In this document: one piece after another, positions 16,029 through 25,400 of the stretch
How the letters are laid out: each line of letters begins with the position of its first letter
Position numbering within the stretch: the first letter of the stretch is position 1
NCBI GenBank assembly: GCA_028817905.1
Contig: JAPPOR010000996.1
Location: forward strand, 1-43,490
Direction of reading: 5' to 3'
Origin: Myxococcales bacterium
GTDB lineage: Bacteria > Myxococcota_A > Polyangia > Polyangiales > JAFGIB01
DNA length: 43,490 nt
Position numbers and translations under genes: made by a program
Notes under the pieces: generated by a model
What the model was told of the DNA's origin: nothing
The model's database searches: none
Seen by the model: the letters and a program-made list of their open reading frames with translations, nothing else

Positions 16029-18158
16029 GTGCCTGTTCCGATTACGTTCCACATTTTTCACGGCGACCAGGTTGTTCGGAGCGAGACGCTCGAACAGGAC
16101 GTCATCAAGATTGGCAAGCTGGAGTCGAGCCATCTGCGGATCGACGACGAGGGCGTGTCGCGGATGCATTCGGTCGTGGAGGTTTCCGGCCCAGGGGAGG
16201 TCTATATTATCGACCTCGGCTCGGCATCCGGCACAATTGTGAATGGCCAAAAGGTCAACAAGACCAAGCTGGAGTCCGGCGACCAGTTGCAGTTCGGCGG
16301 GACGCGCGTTGCGGTCGAAATTGGCGCGGAGGCATCGCGGGCTGTCGCCGCACCGACCGGAGCTCCGGGGGCGGATGTCACGCAGCAGGGGATTCCCCTG
16401 AGCCAGCCACCCGGCTCGCCCCATCCAGAACAAGGGGTTCCAGCTGGCTATCCGCAGCAGCCAGCGGGTGGTGGCTATGCGCCCCCGCAGACGGCCGCTG
16501 GGTACGCACCGCCGCAGCAGCCAGCGGGTGGTGGCTATGCGCCCCAGCAGCAGCAGCCGGCTGGGTACGCGCCGCAGCAGCCTGCCGGTGGCGGCTACGC
16601 GCCCCAGCAGCCAGCGCAGCAGGCGTACGCCCCGGCTGCCGGCGCAGGAATGGCTGCCCTCTCCAATGAGAACATCACCTACCAGATGATTCCGACGGCG
16701 CCCCCGGTCAACCCGGCGGATGTGGACTCCTCGGAGTCAGCTGTGGAAGTGATCGTGATGTGGGGATCGTCGATCCTGCACGTTGAGCATCTCTCCCCGC
16801 CGAGGGGCTTCACGGTAGGTGAGGCCACCGATAGCAAGGGCAAGCTCGCGACAGACTTCCTGATGGGTAGTGAGAGCATTGGGGTGGACTCGCTACCCAT
16901 CACCGTCGAGTCGGGGGCAAGCGTCGCCGTGGTGATCCCAAACGGTGCCAGTGGCGACGTGACAGTGAACGACCAGAGTGTGACGTTCGCGGACTTGGCG
17001 GCCCAAGGGCAGCTGCAAGCCTCTTCGGCGGCGGCGGGCGGATACCAATACCCGCTGCCACCTGGGGCGACGGCCCGTGTGGACTACCGGGGCTTCACGT
17101 TCGTCGTGAAGCCGGTTTCGGCGGCTCGGCCAGTGGGTATCGGCGGAGCCAAACTGGACAAGGGGCTCGGTTGGATCGGGGCGTCGATGTTGCTCCATAT
17201 CGGCATGCTGTTGCTGTTCTACTTCTTGCCGCCCAGTTCTTCGTCCTTGTCGCTTGACCTTCTGAACGCGGACGACCGTTTCGCAAAATACCTCATCGAG
17301 CCTCCCGAGATGATTGAAGAGGAGACGCCCGAATGGCTGGAAGACAGCAAGATGGACGACGAGGAGGGCGGCAAGGGCAAGCGTCACAAGGACGAAGAAG
17401 GCCAGATGGGGAAGAAGGACGAGAAGAAGACCAAGAATAAGTTTGGTATCGAAGGTCCGGAAGACAATCAGGATCCGCAGATGGCGCGCGAAGAGGCCAA
17501 GGAAATGGCTGCCAATGCGGGTATCATCGGAATCCTGAAGGCGAGCGTGGGAGCGTTCAATAGCCCGACGTCGCCGTATGGGGCGGAGACCGCGCTCGGG
17601 AACGACCCCATGAGTGCCCTGGGCGCGCTGATGGGAGACCAGATCGGCGGAAACTTCGGGTTCGGTGGTTTGGGCCTTCGTGGCACGGGCCGCGGTGGCG
17701 GCGGTACCGGCGAGGGTACGATCGGTCTGGGCAACATCGGTACGATCGGCCATGGCGCAGGTGGCGGCACCGGTTCTGGCTACGGCCGGGGTGCGGGCGG
17801 GTTTCGCGGGCGCAGGGCGAAGGTCCCCCGGATCCGTACAGGTAAGGCTGACGTGCGCGGCTCGCTGTCGAAAGAGGTCATTCGGCGCGTCATCCGTCGG
17901 CACATCAATGAGGTGCGTTTCTGCTACGAGCAGGAGCTGAACTCGCGTCCCGATCTGCAGGGCCGTGTGGCGGTGAAGTTCATCATTTCGCCGACCGGTG
18001 CGGTTCAGACAGCTGCGGTCTCGAAGAGCACACTTGGCAACGCAAAGGCTGAGCAGTGTATCGCAAAGGCCGTGCGGCGCTGGACCTTCCCAGCTCCCGA
18101 AGGGGGCGGCATCGTGGTCGTGAACTACCCGTTCGTGTTGGCGCAAACGGGTGGATGA
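16029..18158 (+). CDS. gltG: GltG (PglI)-like FHA / TonB-type trans-envelope protein
   Basis: A 709-residue inner-membrane protein linking cytoplasm and periplasm. I chose GTG 16029, 5 bases after GGAGG (16019-16023). Domains in order: cytoplasmic FHA domain (about 10-98, with KIGKLESSHLRIDD, VSRMHSVVEV and GSASGTIVNG); a Pro/Gln/Tyr/Gly repeat region (about 140-210, YAPQQPAGGG units); an uncharacterised globular part; one membrane helix (about 380-400, GWIGASMLLHIGMLLLFYF); a charged periplasmic stretch rich in Lys, Asp and Glu; a Gly-rich stretch; and a C-terminal AgmX/PglI TonB-like domain (about 604-706, RRHINEVRFCYEQEL, TLGNAKAEQCIAKAVRRWTF). FHA domains bind phosphothreonine. In Glt/Nfs machines GltG/NfsG connects the TolQR-type motor to periplasmic and outer-membrane parts. 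The FHA start separates it from GltJ (AgmX), which shares the C-terminal domain. Confidence 0.83.
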   Translation: MPVPITFHIFHGDQVVRSETLEQDVIKIGKLESSHLRIDDEGVSRMHSVVEVSGPGEVYIIDLGSASGTIVNGQKVNKTKLESGDQLQFGGTRVAVEIGAEASRAVAAPTGAPGADVTQQGIPLSQPPGSPHPEQGVPAGYPQQPAGGGYAPPQTAAGYAPPQQPAGGGYAPQQQQPAGYAPQQPAGGGYAPQQPAQQAYAPAAGAGMAALSNENITYQMIPTAPPVNPADVDSSESAVEVIVMWGSSILHVEHLSPPRGFTVGEATDSKGKLATDFLMGSESIGVDSLPITVESGASVAVVIPNGASGDVTVNDQSVTFADLAAQGQLQASSAAAGGYQYPLPPGATARVDYRGFTFVVKPVSAARPVGIGGAKLDKGLGWIGASMLLHIGMLLLFYFLPPSSSSLSLDLLNADDRFAKYLIEPPEMIEEETPEWLEDSKMDDEEGGKGKRHKDEEGQMGKKDEKKTKNKFGIEGPEDNQDPQMAREEAKEMAANAGIIGILKASVGAFNSPTSPYGAETALGNDPMSALGALMGDQIGGNFGFGGLGLRGTGRGGGGTGEGTIGLGNIGTIGHGAGGGTGSGYGRGAGGFRGRRAKVPRIRTGKADVRGSLSKEVIRRVIRRHINEVRFCYEQELNSRPDLQGRVAVKFIISPTGAVQTAAVSKSTLGNAKAEQCIAKAVRRWTFPAPEGGGIVVVNYPFVLAQTGG
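16452..16545 (+). repeat. In-frame tandem repeat inside gltG
   Basis: A 34-base segment at 16452-16485 recurs exactly at 16512-16545, a 60-base period, with diverged copies continuing to about 16640. It encodes the QQPAGGGYAP(P/Q)Q repeats of the cytoplasmic linker. The in-frame period (multiples of 30 bases) would let copy number change without frameshift. Confidence 0.75.
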
Positions 18159-18163
18159 AGCAC

Positions 18164-18202
18164 CCGTCGCGGACGCCCGACAGGTGGGCGTCCGCGGGAC
18201 GG
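18164..18202 (+). terminator. Strong hairpin after gltG, possible terminator
   Basis: A perfect 10-bp stem (18169-18178 with 18186-18195), loop GACAGGT, is extended at its base by CCGTC pairing with GACGG across a 2-base bulge. It is followed by the T-rich but interrupted TTGTATTGG. This could be a partial terminator that lowers expression of the next gene relative to gltC-G. Confidence 0.5.
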
Positions 18203-18314
18203 TTGTATTGGCTTGGTTGTGTAGTGTAGATCGGGCAATGAAATCGCCCAGTTGGGTCGGGACGGGTTGCTCGATTCAATGCCATCCGATTCTCTCGCTC
18301 GGAGGAAGTCCGTA

Positions 18315-19187
18315 ATGAAGCGGTCCCATGTCATGTTGGTCGGTTGTCTGTCCCTGGTCGTCGGGATGGCGAGCAACTGTTCTCGCGCTCGTGTCGAGTC
18401 GATGAACAAGATGAACGAGGGGGTCATTGCTGCCCAGCAGAAGCGCTTTGCCGACGCGACCAAGTTGCTCGACAGTGCCGCTGCGATCGATCCCAAGAAC
18501 GACCAGGTCTTCTGGAACCTGGCGATCGTTCATATGGAGATGCGCAAGTTCGAGCGCGCGCGTGATGACCTGCAGAAGGCGATCGCCGTCAACGCCGACG
18601 CGGCCGGTTACCACGAGAAGTTGGGCACCGTGCTGATCGAGCTGAAGGACTGGACCGGTGCCAAGCAGGCGTTTGAAAAGGCGATCCAGTTGGAGCCGGG
18701 GATCTTCAAGGCCTACTATAAGCTTGCACAGGTACATGAGCAGCTGGATGATCAGCAGTCTGCCCTGCAGCGATACACGGAGGCTGTGCAGAAGGGGCCG
18801 CGCTTCCTGGAGGCATACAGCGCGTTGGGACGGTTGTATGCGGACCTTGGGTACCTCGACCAGGCGACCCAGGTGCTCCAGGAGGCTCTCAAGGTAGCGC
18901 TGCCCGGGACGGAGGAGGAGGCTCAAGCCCACCACCTGCTAGGGACCGTATACCAGGAGCAGCAGAAGTTCGATCAGGCAGTCTCGGAATTCAAGGCAGC
19001 GTTGGCGGTGGTGCCCGGCATGCGGGACGCGCTGTTTTCGCTCGGGTGGACCTACCATTTGCTGAACAACAAGGAAGAGGCGAAGCGCTTCCTGAAGAAG
19101 TTCGTCGATGTTGCGGGCGCGGAGGCGCCTGCTCACTACGTCAAGGCGGCACGGGACAAGCTGAGCGAGATTCAAGAGGGCTTCTAA
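18315..19187 (+). CDS. Exported TPR protein, probable lipoprotein, end of glt-like cluster
   Basis: A 290-residue protein with six to seven TPR repeats covering nearly the whole chain: AIDPKNDQVFWNLAIVHMEM, AGYHEKLGTVLIELKDWTGA, AYYKLAQVHEQLDDQQSAL, AYSALGRLYADLGYLDQA, AHHLLGTVYQEQQKFDQAV. Start 18315 has GGAGG 9 bases upstream. The N-terminus is a secretion signal (KRSHVMLVGCLSLVVGMASNC); Cys22 could be lipidated, but Asn at the -1 position is atypical for a lipobox, so lipidation is uncertain. It lies 156 bases after gltG, beyond a strong hairpin, and just before an intrinsic terminator. It is not a standard GltA-K component that I recognise; it may be an extra periplasmic adaptor or a pilotin-like TPR protein. 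Confidence 0.72.
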   Translation: MKRSHVMLVGCLSLVVGMASNCSRARVESMNKMNEGVIAAQQKRFADATKLLDSAAAIDPKNDQVFWNLAIVHMEMRKFERARDDLQKAIAVNADAAGYHEKLGTVLIELKDWTGAKQAFEKAIQLEPGIFKAYYKLAQVHEQLDDQQSALQRYTEAVQKGPRFLEAYSALGRLYADLGYLDQATQVLQEALKVALPGTEEEAQAHHLLGTVYQEQQKFDQAVSEFKAALAVVPGMRDALFSLGWTYHLLNNKEEAKRFLKKFVDVAGAEAPAHYVKAARDKLSEIQEGF

Positions 19188-19215
19188 GAAGTCCCACCTG
19201 TTGTCGACGGGAGGA

Positions 19216-19245
19216 ACGGGAGAGTCGCAAGGCTCTCCCGTTTTT
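19216..19245 (+). terminator. Rho-independent terminator of the glt-like operon
   Basis: ACGGGAGAG (19216-19224) pairs perfectly with CTCTCCCGT (19233-19241) across an 8-base loop, and TTTTT (19241-19245) follows at once. It lies 28 bases after the TPR lipoprotein stop and separates this operon from the giant TPR gene. Confidence 0.88.
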
Positions 19246-19326
19246 CGTTGTACGCCTAGCGACCACGATGTGGGTTCCTGAGCACTCACTCGGTGCAACG
19301 CTTCCGATCAAAGAGGAAAGGGTTGA

Positions 19327-19356
19327 AACCCCCTGGTGTTACGATGGTTGGGGGTT
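19327..19356. promoter_or_regulatory. Inverted repeat upstream of the giant TPR gene
   Basis: AACCCCC (19327-19333) and GGGGGTT (19350-19356) are perfect 7-bp inverted arms separated by 16 bases, about 75 bases before the GTG start of the giant gene and after the terminator. A dimeric regulator site or an mRNA hairpin are both possible. No convincing -35/-10 pair is visible here. Confidence 0.3.
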
Positions 19357-19430
19357 AGGATCGTGCCGCCCCGGGCGTGCCCGAACGCGGTCGCGTCCAG
19401 GAGATGGACTAGCAAGCTCAGGAGGCTTCG

Positions 19431-22400
19431 GTGTCGGACAACGACGGTAGCGTCAAGGATGAGTCCAAGCAGGAAGTCGAACGCCCGGAGGGGAGTGACG
19501 GCGATGCCGAGCCCCGAGAACTGACCGACGAAGACCGGGCCGCGCTCGCGGCACTGGACGAGAAACTGGAGAAGTTCCAGGCCCAGAAGCGGTGGTCGGA
19601 TGTGATCAAGACCACGCTCGCCAAGGCGGAGCTGGTGGTCGATCCGGCCGAGAAAGTGGCTCTCTTCGGGGACGCTGGTCGGCTCTATCTCGAGCGCTCG
19701 TCGAACCAGGCTGAAGCTATCAAGTGCTTTCGCAAGGTGCTCGAACTGGACGCGGGCAATCTCGAAGCGATCGAGCGCCTCAAGGAGATGTACGAGAAGC
19801 GGCGGGATTGGGAACGCCTTGTAGGCGTAATGCGTTCGGAGTGCGCACTGCTCGATCCCGAGGACCAGGCGTTCCGGCGTGTGGAGATCGCGCGCCTTGC
19901 CACGGAGCGCCTTCGTAAGCCAGCGGTCTGCATCGAGCTGTGGCAAGACGTGATCGAGAGCGAGGCGGACAATCCAGAGGCGCTGGACGCCCTTTCCGGC
20001 CTGTACGAGCGCGCGCGGCAGTGGGACGCGCTGGCTGAGGTGCTCGAACGCAAGAGCCAGCAGCTCACCGATAGCGGCGAGCTTGCCCAGTTGCTCGCCA
20101 AGCTGGGTGGCGTGTACGGGGACAAGCTCAAGCAGGACGAGGGGGCTGTGGCCGCGTATCAGCGGCTACTGGACATCAACCCAGACGATCGGCGGGCGCA
20201 GGAACAGCTGAAGAAGCGCTATGTTGCTCTTGAGGCTTGGGAAGAACTGGAGGCGTTCTACGCCGCCACAGGCAAGTGGGACGAGCTCATTCGGACCCTA
20301 GAAAGAGCGGCCGAAGCCCAGGATGCGGAGGCGGGCAAGCGTATCGATTTGCTGTTTCGTGCAGCCCGCCTGTGGCGTGACAAGAAGGAAAAGCCTGATC
20401 GCGCCGCTCGGGCCTACGAGAAGGTGCTAGCGCTGGACGCCAGCAACCTCGATGCAGCTGACGAGCTCGTGCCGATCTATGAACAGGCCGGCGATGCCAA
20501 GAAGCTCGTTCCAGTCTATCAGATACGGCTCAAACACCTCGAGGACCCGGTCGAGCGGGTCTCGTTGCTGCGAGAGTGTGGCTTGATGTACGAAGAGAAG
20601 CTGCGCGATCCGCAATCCGCCTTCGACAGTTTCATCGAGGCGTTCGTGCTCGATCCGAGTCAGGAGATCTTGCGCGAGGATCTCGAGCGCATGGCCGCAA
20701 AGGTCAAGGACTGGGACCGAGTCTTTGATGCGTACACCAAGGCGATAGATTCGTCTTCAGACCCCGAGGAGGCGAGCGATCTGCGGGTGTACTACGGCCG
20801 TATGCTGGCGCAAGCAGGTCACGTCGAACAGGCCATCGAACAGTTTCGCGCGGTGTACGACGAACGCCCTGAGGACCGCGCTGCTATCAGTGCGCTGGAG
20901 GACCTCTACGGGCAGACCGAGAACTTTACTGAACTACTCGGCGTGCTGCAGCGTCGCGCGGAGTTCGAGGACGACCAGGACGAGCGCCGGAAGCTGGCCT
21001 ACGCGATTGCTGCCCTGCACCACGAAAGGCTGAACAACCCGGATGCGGCCATCGATGCCTACCAGGCGATTCCCCTGGATTTCGGCGAGCAAGAGATCGA
21101 GGCGTATCAAGCGCTTGATCAGTTGTATGCCGCCCAGGAGCGTTGGGAGGACCTCGCGCGAACGCTGGAGCATCGGATCGACCTCGGCCCTGACGGTGAC
21201 GATGAGCTCGCAGAGCTCAAGTTCCGCTTCGCCAATGTGGGCCTAGAGCACCTGTCGCAGGCTCCCGTCGCGCTGGAGCAATACCGCGAAGTGCTCATGA
21301 TTCGTCCCGGGCACGCCGGGGCGGTGAGTGCGTTGGAGGGACTGCTCGCGAACCCAGAGCTGGGGGGGAGCGCTGCGGCTATCCTGGAACCGCTCTATGA
21401 GGAGCGTGGTGACTGGGAAAACCTCGTCAAGGCGCTGGAAGTCTCGCTCTCGGCGACGGAGGAACCGGCGGAACGCCTGAATACGATCACCAAGATCGGT
21501 GAGCTGTATGCGGAGCGCGTAGGCGACACGAACCTTGCCTTCGAAGTGTATTGCCGCGCCCTGCGTGAAGACCCCTCGAACCCGGGTGTTGGAGCGCGCC
21601 TGGAAGAGCTTGCCAAGGCACAACACCGCCTGGGCGATATGGTCAAACACCTGGATGACTTGGCCCGCGAACGCTCAGACGCGGAGCTGTCCAAGTCTCT
21701 GTGGATGAAAGCCGCCAAGCTTCAGGACGAAGAAATCGGCGACGTGGATGCGGCGGTTCGCCTGTACCTCAGTGCCTTGGAGCTGGACGACGCCGACCCG
21801 GAAGTGTTGGCTGCTCTGGAGGAGCTGTACCACCGCAGTGAGCGGTGGCGTGACCTGCTGGACATTCTTCGCCGGCGAGCGTCGCACGCAGCCGACTCGG
21901 AACAGCAGAGCCAGGTGCTGTCGCAGATGGCGTTCATCTACGATGAAATGCTTTCGGACCCCGAGGCGGCGATCCGTGTCTACGGCGAGATTCTCGAGAA
22001 CGATCCAACTAGTGACAACGCGCTTCGTCAGCTCGACAGCCTCTACGAGCGCCAGCAAATGTGGGCCGAGTTGGCGGACAATGTTGCAAGGCAGCTCACG
22101 CTCGTAGCCGATGAAGAACGCCGCATTGGCCTCATGCTGAAACTGGGGAATTTGCGCGAAAGCCGCATGGGCGCGGTCGAGTCCGCGGTGGAGATCTATC
22201 GCGAGGTGCTAGACAACGATCCGCTGCAGCGGGATGCGATGGCCGCCCTCGAGCGCATTCTTCAGGACCCCGCGCATCAGTTGCAGGTAGTCGAGATACT
22301 CGAGCCCCTCTACCGCGATGCGGGCGAGTCGCACAAGCTCGTGGGCATCCTTCAGATTCAAGTCACCGGGAGCGATTCTCCTGACCGTCGCGTTGACCTG

Positions 22401-25400
22401 TTGCACCAGATGGCCGAGCTCTACGAGGTCAGCCTTGATGATTTGCAGAACGCGTTCACGTGCTACTCACGATCACTTGCAGATGATCCGAGCAACCCGA
22501 GCACCCAGGAGCAGCTCGAGCGAATCGCGGCCGGTGCGGGGGCGTGGGACCAACTGGCGCAGGTGTACGAGCAGCAGGTGGCAGCTGTCGAGGACACTTC
22601 CCTAAGGGCGGGGCTGCTGGCGAAAGCTGCTGAGGTGCGCGAGGAGCGCGTGGGCGATCATGTCGCTGCTATCGCGCTCTATCAGCAGGTGCTTGAGCTA
22701 GACGACCAGAACATGGAGGCGGCGACTGCGTTGGAACGCCTGTATCAAGGCACCGAGCAGTACGAGGAGCTCGCTAGCATCCTCTTGGTGAAAGCGGGGC
22801 TGCTTGATGTTCCCGCGGATCGGCGAGAATACCTGTTTCGCGCAGCGGCCCTGTACGACGAGCTTCTCAGTCGGCCGCAGGAGGCAATTCATGTATACCA
22901 GCGCGCGCTGGAGGCCGAGCCAGACGACCACGCTGCGCTGGACAAGCTGATCGAGCTGCATCTCCGCCTGCAGCAGTGGGAGGAGGTGTTGGGAGTCTAT
23001 CGGCAGAAGGCGGATGTCGTCGACGACCTCGACCAGAAGAAAGCGCTGTATGCGCACGTGGGTGCGGTCTACGAGCACGAACTCCAGAATGTCGAGAAGG
23101 CCATCGAGACCTATCAGCGAGTTCTCGAGATCGATCCTGAGGATGCTGTTGCGATTGGGCGTCTCGACGCGCTCTACCTTGTCAGTGAGAACTGGGACGA
23201 GCTCCTGTCCATTCTCGACCGAGAGTCGGATCTCGCGCCCACCGCAGAAGCCGCGATCGACTTTCGGTATCGGATCGGCGAGCTCTTCGAGCTTCGCCTG
23301 AACGACGCTTTCCGTGCCGTCGAGTGCTACCGCGACATCCTCGATATGGCGCCTGACCACGCTTCGACGCAGGCCGCGCTGGAGCGCATGATTGGAGCGG
23401 GGCAAGAGGTGGTCCCGGCGGCTCAGGTTCTCGAGCCCATCTATCGTGCCTCGGGCGAGTCGGCGAAGCTGGTCAACGTTCTCGAAGTACTCATATCGAA
23501 GGAGGAGGATCCCCTTCGCAAGGTAGAGCTGCTGCACCAAGTCGCAGAGCTGCACGAGATTCACCTAGGGCAGCCCTCGGCCGCTTTCGACGCCTTCGCG
23601 CGCTCCCTGCAGTACGACAACCGAAACCTCTCCACCCTGGAAGCGCTCGAGCGGTTCGCGGACAGCTTGGCAGAATGGACCCAGCTCGGCGCCTTGTACG
23701 ACCACGAGATCGCCAAGCTGCGCGAGGAGGATCCCGACAGCGCCGCCGACTTGGCGCTACGACTTGCCCGCATCTTCGAGGTTCAGCTCGGCGACGTTGA
23801 CAATGCGATCGCTCGTTATCGGGTGGTTGTGGAGGCGGACCCGGCTCAAGCGGAATCGCTGGCGGCCCTCGACCGCCTCTACGAGGCGACCTCTCGATGG
23901 ACGGAACTTGCGGAGGTTCTCGAGCGCGAGGCCGAAGTTGCGCCAAGCCCCGACGACGCGCTGGACCTGCAATATCGACTCGGTCGCTTGCAACAGGTGC
24001 ACCTGGGCGACGTTTCAGGCGCAATCGCGCAGTTTGCCGCTATCTTGAACGCTGCACCGGACCACGTCGAGTCGGTTGCGGCGTTGGAAGGGTTGTTCGT
24101 CAACGGCGTAGAAATTGCGCGCGTGGCTGAGGTCCTGGAGCCGCTTTATCGCATGCACGAAGACTGGCCAAAGTTGGTTTCAGTCAAGGAGGCCCGGCTG
24201 CGCTTTGAGTGGGATGCAGAGGAGCGCGTGGCGGCCATGCACCGGATAGCCGAAATCGCCGAAGACCAAGCTGGCGATGCCTATACGGCATTCACGTGGA
24301 TGCAGCGTGCACTGATGGAGGACCCGGAGCACGACCACTCTTGCGACGAAGTCGAGCGCCTGGCTTCCGCGGTTCAAGGATGGGGCGTACTGGCTCATAC
24401 GTACGCCGGCATCGCCGAAGCGAGCCCCTCAGATGAGGTCCGGGTCGCGATCGGAAAGCGACTCGCGAGAGTACTGCGCGTCGAGTTGAATGACGTAGTT
24501 CAAGCGGAGGAGGCCTATCGCTTCGTCCTGCCCATGGCGACTGCAGACCGCGAGGTGCTCGAGGAACTGGACGCCATATACTCCGAGCATGGTGCCGGCA
24601 ATGCTCTGGCGCAGATCCTGAGGCTGCGGGTCGAATCCGCGGAGGATACGCATGAGCGCGTTGAGTTTTCACATCGCCTGGGCGGTGTTCTCTACAACCA
24701 GGTCGGTGCCATCGATGATGCGGTGACCGTCTACACGCAGATTCTCGACGAGCTGGATACGGAGCATGAAGAGACCATCAAGGCGCTGGAGAACATATAC
24801 ACGGTTACCGAGGATTGGCGGCAGCTGTACCAGGCCTACGATCGAGAGCTGACGGTTGCGCTGGGTGATTCGGCACAGGCAGAGATACTTGGCCGAATGG
24901 CGTACCTTGCATCGACCCGCCTGGAGCAGCCTGAGCGGGCTGCAGATCTGTTGAAGCGCGTGCTGGATCTGCTGGGAGAGGAGCCGGACGCGCTCAACGC
25001 CCTGGGCAATCTCTATGCGTTGCAGGAGAACTGGACTGACCTGGTAGACGTACTCGAGCGCGAAGTGGCGGTTACGGACAGCGATAGCCATCGCATCGTC
25101 CTGTTCCAAGACCTTGGGAATATTTGGTACGAGAAGCTGAGCCGCGACCGCAGCGCTCTTGAGAGCTGGGAGCGAGTCCTCGATCTCGATCCAAGCAACG
25201 CCGCGGCGCTGCTATCCATCGCGCGGGTTCACCGCTCTGCGGAGTCGTGGTCGGACCTTGTTGACACGCTGCACAGAATCGTCGATGCGGGCAGGGGCAA
25301 TCTCGATGATGCCAGTGTCGAAGCGGTGCTCATGGAGCTTGGGGCGCTTTATGCGGGCCGTATGGATCAGCCTGCCGACGCGATCGAGCAGTATCGAAGC

